A DNA stretch of 64,000 nucleotides from Mastigias papua (Eukaryota > Cnidaria > Scyphozoa > Rhizostomeae > Mastigiidae): positions 7,974,669 through 8,038,668 of the forward strand of contig OZ025269.1 of NCBI GenBank assembly GCA_964019165.1, in the 5' to 3' direction. The notes beneath the pieces were generated by a model. The model was given only the letters and a program-made list of their open reading frames with translations. It did no database searches and had not been told where the DNA came from. Made by a program: the position numbers and the translations under genes. This document shows, in pieces, positions 1 through 8,883 of this stretch. Each line of letters starts with the position of its first letter. The first letter of the stretch is position 1.

Positions 1-2141
1 AGAACTTGCTTTGCATTTCTGTACTGATCATATTGAATGTTGGTAAAGGTGTTAGAATCCTGCCACAAAGCCTTTATATCAGAATTAGGAGAAGATTTTA
101 ACGCATTCCGAATTATGGTTTGGCACTGTATAAACTTGGTAGATGGAAGAATGAGACTCAAGCCATAGTTTGATTTGCTGATTATGAGATTACTTAAGGT
201 GGCGCTTATTGGCAATTCAAACCACCGACGCACATAATCCGCAACTTTGTTATCTAGGTTTTCAATTACCCACGTTTTGCTAAGATCAGCTATTGTGAGG
301 TGCCAAGAAATTTTACAAAGAACATGGCGGTGGTATAGCAATAATTTATTTTTAGGATGGCAAGGGATTTTATCAATTGTACATAATAAGTCATTAATGG
401 TTTCCAATAAAATAGACCTGTGCTCAACGTTGTCCATAGAGAAGGAGAAGTATCTGCCGAGATATTTAAAAGAACTGCCAATGTTGACAGTGGGAACGAG
501 ATCATGATTAATGATAAGTTTAGGCAAAAATTGGACAGATGAGGTTGAAGACTTTTTGATTCCAAATGAGGAGCATTTATCAACCCTGATGGTCATATCA
601 GCCCAAGTACACCATCTAGAAAAATGGTTTAGTAAAAGCTGATTCTCATGTTCCAGACTCGTAATAACAGCTGCGTCGTCGGCAAACTGAAACCAGTGCA
701 ATGGATTTAAAGAGGATGTAGAAAAACCAAATTGTGTAAACTTAGGATCGGAGATATATCTGATAAAGGTATTAAAGCATAGATTGAAGGTTAACGGGCT
801 GAGACAATCACCCTGTAGAACACCCCTTCCCACCTTTATAAATGGAGTTTTAAACGACTTGGTAATGATAGGTGTATGAAAATTAGAATAGAGATTGCCA
901 ATGATTGTTTGGATATGCAATGGGATATGATGGTATTTTAGTACTTCCGGAATAAGATTATGATGTACTTCACCGAATGCATTCTTGAGATCAAGCAAGG
1001 TGATAACAAGAGACCTTTGTTTCACTCGTGCTTTGTTGATTACGTGCGCCATTTGAGCTGTGTGTTCAAATGTGCCTGACAGTTTAAGGAGAAAGCCCTT
1101 CTGGATTTTGTGCTCTAGATAATTATTAGAGCTCAAGTATGAAAACATGGAGTCACGAACACAGGAGGTAAAGATCTTCAATGGAACACTTTCAAGGGTT
1201 ATTGGCCTAAAGTTGGAGGGATCCGAAGTATCACCTTTCTTATGAACGAGGACTGTGCATGCCCGTTTCCAATTCATAGGAATCTCACCAGACTTCCAAA
1301 GCAACGAGAATAGTTCGGTTAAGTATGTTCTGAGATAAGGGCAGCGCTTGAAAGGAATAACAGAAAGTTTATCGAGAGGGCAGGACATACCTATTACGTA
1401 ATAAGCGCGCCTATTACGTAATAAGCGCGAGACATACCTAATTTCGTTCGGGGAAGCCTGGGACTGTTTTAAAAATTTTAAATTTGCTTTTAACGACTTT
1501 TTTGGCAAGTCTTTATATTTATTGACCAATTCATCGCTAATAAAATCGTCCGAGTAACCAAAATTTTCATGGAAATAGTTGTAGATAGTAGAGTTCATAA
1601 GGTCGATTGAATTATCGATACTTAACGAGTGTAGTCCAGAAATCGGTAGCGATACCATAAAAAACAAATTTGCATCCTTCCACTGATCATCAGATTTCGG
1701 TAATTTAACTCCAGGTTTGACATCAGGGATAGAGTTAGTTATGTTATTATCCAAATCTTCGTTGTAATTGTCGTTGTTGTATGAACCAGTAAGGTTCTCC
1801 TTTACGAATTCAAATGTTTCGTCAGTAAGATCCTTGACTACCCGGCAAGTACGATGATGCATCTTAAGGCCACGTATACCTTTACATATTTTTCCGCAGC
1901 AACATTTCACGCTATGACAATTGCTAGGAGACAACGATGTATTGGTATTTCCAGAATCAAGTAGTACTTGCGAATGAGACTGCTGTTGAGACTGTTGATT
2001 TCCATTTAAGTTATCACCAGTATTAAAGTTCATCTTTTTCTTACATCGCCACGAATGGCGGCCTAGCGATTTAAAATCGTCTCCACAAAATGAGCAAATC
2101 ACCATTACAGCGAAAAGAAACAAAACACTCCGTCTCAGCAT
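1..2141 (-). CDS. Element A: RLE-type LINE polyprotein with two N-terminal zinc fingers (3' end off window)
   Basis: I translated the minus strand from the ATG at 2141 to base 1 and found no stop in 713 codons. The N-terminus has two Cys/His fingers: CSFCGDDFKSLGRHSWRC (about residues 16-33) and CCCGKICKGIRGLKMHHRTC (about 84-103). The reverse transcriptase follows: FRPITLESV, the LDLKNAFGEVHH block, GVLQGDCLSPL, and the catalytic FADDAA near residue 480; then thumb sequence to the window edge. Element B supplies the missing C-terminal Cys/His knuckle and endonuclease. This is the layout of site-specific R2/NeSL/Hero-type retrotransposons, which reverse-transcribe their RNA at a nicked target. 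An in-frame alternative start is the ATG at 2105. The linker between the residues NEIRYVS and the RT is much shorter than I expect for such proteins (see finding at 1384-1439). Exact clade is uncertain. Confidence 0.85.
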   Translation of the reverse strand, partial: MLRRSVLFLFAVMVICSFCGDDFKSLGRHSWRCKKKMNFNTGDNLNGNQQSQQQSHSQVLLDSGNTNTSLSPSNCHSVKCCCGKICKGIRGLKMHHRTCRVVKDLTDETFEFVKENLTGSYNNDNYNEDLDNNITNSIPDVKPGVKLPKSDDQWKDANLFFMVSLPISGLHSLSIDNSIDLMNSTIYNYFHENFGYSDDFISDELVNKYKDLPKKSLKANLKFLKQSQASPNEIRYVSRLLRNRRAYYVIGMSCPLDKLSVIPFKRCPYLRTYLTELFSLLWKSGEIPMNWKRACTVLVHKKGDTSDPSNFRPITLESVPLKIFTSCVRDSMFSYLSSNNYLEHKIQKGFLLKLSGTFEHTAQMAHVINKARVKQRSLVITLLDLKNAFGEVHHNLIPEVLKYHHIPLHIQTIIGNLYSNFHTPIITKSFKTPFIKVGRGVLQGDCLSPLTFNLCFNTFIRYISDPKFTQFGFSTSSLNPLHWFQFADDAAVITSLEHENQLLLNHFSRWCTWADMTIRVDKCSSFGIKKSSTSSVQFLPKLIINHDLVPTVNIGSSFKYLGRYFSFSMDNVEHRSILLETINDLLCTIDKIPCHPKNKLLLYHRHVLCKISWHLTIADLSKTWVIENLDNKVADYVRRWFELPISATLSNLIISKSNYGLSLILPSTKFIQCQTIIRNALKSSPNSDIKALWQDSNTFTNIQYDQYRNAKQV
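1384..1439. repeat. Two 20-bp tandem units inside 9-bp direct repeats
   Basis: Inside element A, GACATACCT occurs at 1384-1392 and again at 1431-1439. Between them lies a duplicated 20-mer (CCTATTACGTAATAAGCGCG, about 1391-1430) whose core ATTACGTAAT is palindromic. The 47-bp period is not a multiple of three, yet the reading frame of element A stays open across it. Confidence 0.8.
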
Positions 2142-2435
2142 CTTTGAAGCACACGAAAGTAACGACAACCAAAGTTAAAAATATGCAATATAACGAACCT
2201 GACAAGAAATAACTGTAAAACGGTAAGGACTGTGCACAAACACAACTGTTGCGTAGCTCAACGGTCCATAATAATAATGGAGACTTTCATTTTATATTCC
2301 GCTACATACAATGGTAACCTCACTTAAAAAGGTAGTTACAATTGGCTAGCCTGATAACAATAAAACAAATAACTAACGATAACAAAAGTTAAAACACGGA
2401 TAATAAAAAAAAAAAAAGCTACAATGGATTGCATC
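2142..2435 (-). other. Junction between element B 3' end and element A 5' leader
   Basis: No coding sequence. Read on the minus strand it holds the 3' tail of element B, a T-rich run (2408-2420 as A on the plus strand), a short ATT run near 2268-2278, and the untranslated leader of element A up to its ATG. No poly(A) tail in the minus direction separates the two copies. I could not fix the exact boundary. Confidence 0.5.
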
Positions 2436-4138
2436 TTAGATGGAAAGAAGTTCTGGACTATTCCACGGCTTGTTTCTACGGCAAAAGATGTAATAAGTCG
2501 TTCGAATGATGGTATTAGAGAGTTTTGAGATTAAGTAGCGCCGGTGTCGCATATAAACAGCTAGAGCATCGCACATTTCAATAAAAGAAGAGCAAGAAAG
2601 GCCAAAAATTCCAAGAGAACTGATAGAAAGATTGACAAACTTAACATCTGTATATTTGGATTTAAGTGTTTCCATAAGGGATTGATATTTAGCTCTCTTG
2701 CGCTCAGCGTTCACTTCTAGGTTGGTTTCAAAACCAACTGTAAGTTCGAGAATGTAAATCTTGTTGTCAGGCGATACAAAAACAAGATCAGGACGAAAAT
2801 TGTCTCCCGTTATTATGGAAGGAGAATGAAAGCATGGGAGATCAACGTAAAGAGATGCTCCTGGACTTGCTCTAAAATAGTTAGCCAAGATTTGTAATGC
2901 AGAGTTGTGCCGCCAGGTGTAACGACCCTCTTCTAAGTAAGATTTACAACCTGCTACAACATGAAGAAGAGTTTCTGGTAAATGACAGAAAGAGCATTCT
3001 GAGGACTGTGCGAAATTCCATTTTTTAAGGTTGTTGCGAGTGGAAAGTGAATTGTTGAGGTACCTTATTGTAAAGTTGAATATATTTTTAGGCATCTTGC
3101 TCTGAACTGAAGTCCATATGGATTTAGTCACAGTAAGAGAATGATCGAGAACAAAAGAAAGAATGGCTCCTTGAGATTGTAGTTGTGTCTGCAAACGATG
3201 CTTATGCTCAGAGCGAACTGCTTTTAATACATCTTTAGTATTTTTATATACGTCATACTGGATGTTCATGCCACTACTGGTACTTTTCCCTAAAGACTTA
3301 ATTTCATCATTAGGAGAGGATCGAAGAGAATTTCGAAAAACAGTTTGGCACTGTGAAAATTTCATTGAAGGAAGAATCATATTTAGACCAAACTGGTTTT
3401 TAGAGAGTATTATGCTACTCAAGGTGGCACTAACGGGAAGATCGAGCCACTGACGGATATACTTGGAAACTAGGTTGTCAAGGTTCTCGGTAACCCAAGT
3501 TTTAGAAAGGTCAGCAACAGTGAAGTGCCAAGACACTTTAGAAAGAACAAACCTACTATACAAAAGAAGTTTGTTTTTTGGGTGAAGAGGCAAAGAGTCA
3601 ATTTCCTTAAGCAATTCAGTAAACAAAGAGCTAAGTTTATTTTTGTGAACCTGATTGCTCATGGCAAAGTCAAAATAACGACCAAGATAGCGAAAAGATT
3701 CACCTTGTCTAACTGTAGGAACTGGTGCATGATTAATTAAGAGAGAAGGTTGAAATTGGAGAGAGCGAGTAGAAAATTTCTTGATACCAAAAGTAGTGCA
3801 TTTGTCTACCCTTATAGTCATTTTTGCCCATTGACACCATCTAGTGAAGCAATTCAAGAGTAACTGATTGTCTTTTTCACCACTTGTAATAACTGCAGCA
3901 TCATCAGCAAATTGAAACCAGTGTACTGGATGGAACAAGCAATCCGAATTGTCAAAGGTAGAAAAGCCAAGTTGTTTAAATTTTTCTGCTTTTATGAACT
4001 GAATGAAAGTGTTGAAGCACATGTTAAAAAGTAAAGGGCTGAGGCAATCACCTTGCAAGACTCCCCTGCGGACAGGGATAGCTGGCGATCTGTAATGATC
4101 TGTGATAATAGATGTTTTGAAATTTGTATAAAGACCTG

Positions 4139-4139
<1 letters not shown>
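2436..4139 (-). CDS. Element B: 5'-truncated RLE-LINE polyprotein, same family as A
   Basis: The frame is open from the microsatellite border at 4139 to the stop at 2436 (about 567 residues). It begins inside the RT just before GVLQGDCLSPL, and carries FADDAA, the thumb, the knuckle CSFCHLPETLLHVVAGC (C-x2-C-x8-H-x4-C) near 2950-3000 and the restriction-like endonuclease with FRPDLVF, ILELTVGFETN and a downstream R-K-x-x-KY. Element A matches it through the RT and thumb, so the two belong to one family. It has no start of its own: the 5' end was lost at the (AAT)n tract, as expected for incomplete reverse transcription or template switching. No internal stop or frameshift is seen, which suggests a fairly recent insertion. 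It cannot make a complete protein. Confidence 0.85.

Positions 4140-4191
<52 letters not shown>
4139..4191. repeat. (AAT)n microsatellite joining element B and element C
   Basis: About 17 AAT units. Element B (minus) is truncated exactly at its left border and the leader of element C (plus) starts at its right border, so two LINEs of different families meet head-to-head here. Confidence 0.95.
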
Positions 4192-4478
4192 TTGTCCTGG
4201 GTATGACATAAAACTGCATCCGGTTGTAGAGTTTTGACGTGGGATAATGAGGTTACCCTTTGCTACAACTACCTCCAGGTCACCCTTGAGCAAGGTGTAG
4301 TACCTGTCAGCTCTCCCCGAGACTACGAAATACCGAGTTGGCATCCGGCGGGGGCTAGTCTGTCTCATGGGTAGGGGGGACTCTTTAGTCTTGGTTGACA
4401 ATCCTCCTAGAGATGGTGTCTCAATAAAAATACTGGTGGTGGTGACAACTTATCAACACTACCCTCAATTTGAGTGTT
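4192..4478 (+). promoter_or_regulatory. 5' leader of element C with conserved hairpin block
   Basis: Non-coding leader starting GTCCTGGGTATGACAT. Nearly the same 230-bp leader recurs at 7996-8230 (D), 8884-9115 (E) and, inverted, at 44345-44589 (F). Its distal part is also found at the otherwise different leader of G. It holds hairpin 1 (GGTTGACAATC, 4393-4403) and hairpin 2 (GAGATGGTGTCTC, 4410-4422). A promoter or an RNA structure used by the element protein is likely, but this is inference. Confidence 0.7.
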
Positions 4479-7400
4479 ATGGAAAATATTACTAATAGAA
4501 ACAACGACGTGAATGGTGCTGGAAGTATTAGTGCTGAAAGTGCCACGTCCGGCAGGTGTCCCATGGGTGAGCAGCGTGGGCCCGGTCGTCATCCAGCTAC
4601 TGCTAGAACAGGTTGGAGTAAAGAAATGAACATAGCTGTTATGGAGTGCTATTACTTAAGCAATCCTGTTGATGACAATGGTAAACCTGTTAGGGGTTAC
4701 AGACGAAGGATGCATAGTTTCTGGAAAGAACGTCAAAGCTTTAATATTACTGAACAGAGATTGTGTGACCAGGCTCGACTGATACGTAAAAATAATTGGT
4801 TGACAGCACTACAGCTCGCTGAAATTAAGGATAGAGTATGGAATGTAAATGTTGTTGAAGGGACTGACAATTATACAGGTGATGTAGGAGAGGAAGTAGT
4901 GGAAGTGAATAACACTGTGAAGGACGATGCCTGTTTGATTTCTGCAAATATAGAAGAGCTGAATAATGAGGATAGAGAGATTATTGAGGAACTAAATAGC
5001 ATTATTAAAAATGATCTTCACATTGAGTTACAAGGGTTTAAGAAGGTTGACAGAACATTACTCAGGGAGTATGTAAAGAGTATTAATGGAGTTTTGAAAA
5101 ATGTTGCTACGGAAAGTGTAACTGGAACAAATGATTTACTAAAGGCTTGTGCTATCTTGATTGGAAGAAAAGTAGGTCTCAAACCTGTGTGTAGAAGAGC
5201 TAATGGCAAGAAAGAGCCATGGTGGAAAAGAAGAATAAATCAATCAATCAAGGAGCTACGAAAACATGTGAATATATTAGAAAGAAAGAGAAAGGGCGCT
5301 CTTAAGAGAACAGAAAAGTACAAGTTACTTGAGGATAAATATAAGGTCAAGAAAAAAGGATTGGGTGTGGTATTGGAGGAGCTCAAACAGAGATTACAAG
5401 CTAAGTCTATGAAAATCAAAAGATATGATCAGAGAATTGAGCAATACATAATTAACAGATTATTCCAGCAAGATCAAAAACAGGTCTACCAACAGTTGAA
5501 CGGAAAGGTAAATAGTGGTGAAAAACCAGATGCTGATGAAAGTAGACGATTTTGGAGTAGCATATGGGGTAGGAAAGTACATCACAAGAGGGAAGCTGCA
5601 TGGCTGAGAGATTTGAGAGCGAATAAAAATGATGAGAAACAGAATGATATTAAAATCACGATTGATATGGTGACTAAACAATTAAAAAGGATTCCGAACT
5701 GGAAATGTCCAGGACCTGATGGGGTTCAAGGGTATTGGTTGAAGAATTTCACGGGGTTGCATAAAAGAATGGCTGATCAATTCAACGGCTTACTTAACAA
5801 TGGAGTTGAGATTCCAAAATGGATGACAACTGGAAAGACAGTCCTATGCCTAAAAGACCCAAGCAAAGGGAGTGCGGTCGACAATTATCGACCAATAACT
5901 TGCTTGCCTTTGATGTGGAAGCTGATGACAGGGATTCTATCAAATGTTTTATATGACTTTCTGGAAGATACTGGTAAGTTGCCAAATGAACAGAAAGGAT
6001 GCAGGAGGAAAAGTAGAGGGACAAAGGACCAACTTCTAATTGATAGAACTGTGTTGAACGACTGTAGAAAGAGACATACCAACCTAGGAATGGCGTGGAT
6101 AGACTATAAGAAAGCCTATGATATGGTCCCCCATTCCTGGATTCAAGAAAGTTTAGAACTATCAGGTGTGGCGAATAATGTAGTTGAGTTTATTGCAAGG
6201 TCAATGAAAACCTGGAATGTGGAACTGATGTCCTGTGGGGAATTCTTGGCAAAGGTTAATATCAGGAGGGGAATTTTCCAGGGTGACAGCCTGTCTCCTC
6301 TTTTATTTGTGATCTGTATGTTCCCCCTTACAGAAATATTGAGGCAAGTCCAGTCAGGGTATACTCTGAAATGTGGCGAAAGGCTAAACCATCTTTTGTT
6401 CATGGATGACCTTAAGATTTATGGGAAGAATGAGCGTGAAATAAATGCATTGACCTCTACTGTAGACATTTTTTCAACTGATATAGGAATGGAGTTTGGT
6501 ATCAAGAAGTGTGGCACACTAATTTTGAAGCGAGGAAAGGTGGTAAGATCTGATGGGATAGAGTTGCCTAGTGGGGAAAAACTTAAGGAGATTGAAGAAA
6601 CTGGATATAAATACCTAGGAATCACAGAGTATGATAAAATTGAGGAAAGTACAATGAAAGAAAATTTCAGAACAGAGTACATTCGGAGAACTAAAGTTAT
6701 CATGAAAAGTAGGCTTCATGGAAGGAATAAGATAAAAGCACTGAATACATGGGCAGTATCTTTATTGAGATATGGTGCAGGTATCATCAAATGGACTGTA
6801 GGTGAGCTTGATGCGATGGACCGGAAGACCCGGAAAATTATGACCATAAATAAGGAGTTTCACCCCAAAAGTGATGTTGATCGGTTATACATTTCGCGAA
6901 GCAAAGGTGGTAGGGGGCTGATAGGTTGTAAGAATTGTGTTATTACAGAAGAGAATAGTCTTGGTTGGTACGTGGTGAATCATATCGAGCCACTCATTGT
7001 TGCAGTTAAGGAAAGTAACACTTTACCAGGTTGCAGAAATGCAATAAAACCAACAGAATTTAAAAAGTTGAAACAGCAAGAACGTATTAACAACTGGAAG
7101 GACAAGACAATGCACGGACAATACCTTAGAGAAATGAACGACAAAGATAAAAATAATACCTGGAGGTGGTTACAGAAAAGTGATCTGAAAGGCTGCACTG
7201 AAGCATTGATTTGTAGTGCACAGGAACAAGCGCTTCGTACAAATTACACAAAGTGTAGGATAGATAAAACTATTGACTCGCCATTGTGCAGAATGTGTGA
7301 TATCAAAAATGAGACAGTTTATCATATTGTGAGCGAATGTAGTAAGTTAGCCCAGAGAGAATACAAGCGAAGGCATGATAACGTTGCAAGGTATATACAC

Positions 7401-7838
7401 TGGCGCCTATGTGGACAATTCGACCATGACAGAGCCAAGAATTGGTACGAACACAATCCGGAGGGAGTAAGCGAGAGTGCTAATTGTAAGATATTGTGGG
7501 ATGTTGTGATCCAGTGTGACAAGGAGATTGAGGCTCGCCGACCAGACATTGTTGTATTGGACAAGACAAGTAAGGAGGTTAAAGTTATTGATATTGCCAT
7601 ACCCGGTGATGTCAGAGTATGTGAGAAAGAGCTGGAAAAGATCAATAAATACAAATTGTTAAAGGATGAGATTGCACGATTATGGAATGTTCGGAAAGTG
7701 ACTGTAATCCCAATTGTCGTTGGAGCACTCGGGGCTATAACAACTCGATTTGAGAAATTTGTCATGGAAGCAGGAATAGAACTTCGTGTCGAACATGTGC
7801 AGAAAACAGCTTTGTTAGGGACAGCTAGGATTTTATGA
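4479..7838 (+). CDS. Element C: intact RLE-LINE polyprotein (R4/Dong-like), 1119 aa
   Basis: Single uninterrupted frame. I start at the ATG at 4479, the start shared with the copy at 44303. Order: a low-complexity N-terminus; a Myb/SANT-like DNA-binding region (about 45-120, with GWSKEMNIAVMECYY and YRRRMHSFWKER); a basic coiled linker; RT from NWKCPGPDGVQGYW (about 406) through YRPITCLPL, WIDYKKAYDMVPHSW, GIFQGDSLSPLLF to the catalytic FMDDLK (about 640); thumb; the knuckle CRMCDIKNETVYHIVSEC (about 937-954); and a restriction-like endonuclease with RRHDNV, RRPDIVV, VIDIAIPGD and NKYK (about 960-1060). All catalytic positions that I can judge are present. The family nicks DNA and primes reverse transcription on it. 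The (AAT)n flanks recall Dong of Bombyx, known to sit in TAA repeats. Clade placement is by resemblance only. Confidence 0.92.
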   Translation: MENITNRNNDVNGAGSISAESATSGRCPMGEQRGPGRHPATARTGWSKEMNIAVMECYYLSNPVDDNGKPVRGYRRRMHSFWKERQSFNITEQRLCDQARLIRKNNWLTALQLAEIKDRVWNVNVVEGTDNYTGDVGEEVVEVNNTVKDDACLISANIEELNNEDREIIEELNSIIKNDLHIELQGFKKVDRTLLREYVKSINGVLKNVATESVTGTNDLLKACAILIGRKVGLKPVCRRANGKKEPWWKRRINQSIKELRKHVNILERKRKGALKRTEKYKLLEDKYKVKKKGLGVVLEELKQRLQAKSMKIKRYDQRIEQYIINRLFQQDQKQVYQQLNGKVNSGEKPDADESRRFWSSIWGRKVHHKREAAWLRDLRANKNDEKQNDIKITIDMVTKQLKRIPNWKCPGPDGVQGYWLKNFTGLHKRMADQFNGLLNNGVEIPKWMTTGKTVLCLKDPSKGSAVDNYRPITCLPLMWKLMTGILSNVLYDFLEDTGKLPNEQKGCRRKSRGTKDQLLIDRTVLNDCRKRHTNLGMAWIDYKKAYDMVPHSWIQESLELSGVANNVVEFIARSMKTWNVELMSCGEFLAKVNIRRGIFQGDSLSPLLFVICMFPLTEILRQVQSGYTLKCGERLNHLLFMDDLKIYGKNEREINALTSTVDIFSTDIGMEFGIKKCGTLILKRGKVVRSDGIELPSGEKLKEIEETGYKYLGITEYDKIEESTMKENFRTEYIRRTKVIMKSRLHGRNKIKALNTWAVSLLRYGAGIIKWTVGELDAMDRKTRKIMTINKEFHPKSDVDRLYISRSKGGRGLIGCKNCVITEENSLGWYVVNHIEPLIVAVKESNTLPGCRNAIKPTEFKKLKQQERINNWKDKTMHGQYLREMNDKDKNNTWRWLQKSDLKGCTEALICSAQEQALRTNYTKCRIDKTIDSPLCRMCDIKNETVYHIVSECSKLAQREYKRRHDNVARYIHWRLCGQFDHDRAKNWYEHNPEGVSESANCKILWDVVIQCDKEIEARRPDIVVLDKTSKEVKVIDIAIPGDVRVCEKELEKINKYKLLKDEIARLWNVRKVTVIPIVVGALGAITTRFEKFVMEAGIELRVEHVQKTALLGTARIL

Positions 7839-7993
7839 TTGGTACTTGGTTCCTAAGTACCCTGGTTCAAGACCTGTGAGTTCTTTGGCAACTGGTTGGT
7901 GCCCGCATTCACAGTGAGATTTCCAAAGCACTTAAAGACCCAATGCTTTGAGCTGAGAACTATTAAACACAATAATAATAATAATAATAATAA
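7839..7993 (+). other. 3' UTR of element C and terminal (AAT)n
   Basis: About 130 bp of non-coding sequence followed by an (AAT)n tract at 7971-7993. The tract is at once the tail of C and the left border of the next element, D. Confidence 0.85.
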
Positions 7994-8851
7994 GTGTCCT
8001 GGATATGACATAAAACTGCATCCGGTTGTGGAGTTTCGACGTGGGATACTGAGGTTACCCTTAGCCACAACTACCTCCAGGTCACCCTTGAACAAGGTGT
8101 AGTACCTGTCAGCTCTCCCCGAGACCATGAAGTACCAGGTTGGCGTCTGGCGGGGGCTAGTCTGTCTCATGGGTAGGGGGGACTCTTTAGCCTTGGTAGG
8201 CAACCCTCCTAGTGATGGTGTCACAAATAAAAATACCAGCTGGAAACTTGCTACAAAGAATATCCGTGTGAACTCGAAATACCAGGTGGCATCTGGCGCG
8301 GAATAGACTGCCTCTTATTAATATATGAAAACTAGAAGAAATCCATGCCGCATCGTCCGTCGCGCGGATCAACAAGGGACGCGTCCCCCAGGGCAAGACT
8401 CGCCTGGGATCGTAAAGTATGCTACTGAGTCTAATTCTTCCCCTAACGAAAGTCCGTATGGTCACCAGAAAGGGACGCATCCCACCTCTGGACCTGCGGG
8501 CCCAACACCAACCAAACATCACAAGGAAAAAAGAAAATGATGGACTAGGGAAGAATACAAGGAAATAATGTATTGTTTTTACTACGCATTAGAAAAACCT
8601 CAAACAAACAACACTGAAGACACTTTTATTGCATGGTGTTCACGTAATAGTGAGAGCGAAAAAATTGAGTCCTTAATAGTACTGCACACATTTTGAGAAG
8701 AGCGCTCTCTATTTGAATCACGTTTTATACTTTTACAATATGCAATGCAAAATGGTTCTTACAATACATTACTCCGATTTCACTCACCCTAGGTCACTGG
8801 TAGTGACCCGGTGTTTGATCTCAAAATAGCGAATCAAAAGAAATTGATAAC
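7994..8851 (+). mobile_element. Element D: internally deleted Dong-like element
   Basis: The leader (7996-8230) is nearly that of C and E, including the hairpin GTGATGGTGTCAC (8212-8224). The coding part begins at the ATG at 8325 and resembles the N-terminus of element G rather than C or E (PCRIVRRADQQGTRP against SSRIARRVVKQGARP). A TGA near 8538 breaks it just before WTREEYKEIMYCFYYALE, the Myb-like region. After about 8690 the RT and endonuclease are missing and a 3' untranslated stretch leads to the next (AAT)n. It is a non-autonomous deletion copy with a leader of one subfamily on the coding region of another. Confidence 0.75.

Positions 8852-8882
<31 letters not shown>
8852..8882. repeat. 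(AAT)n between elements D and E
   Basis: About ten AAT units, tail of D and left border of E. Confidence 0.95.

Positions 8883-8883
<1 letters not shown>

Noticed and set aside
3992..4401. Frames with poly-Tyr and poly-Ile near 3992-4401
   Set aside because: Translation of the (ATT)n tract plus the leader of element C on the wrong strand.
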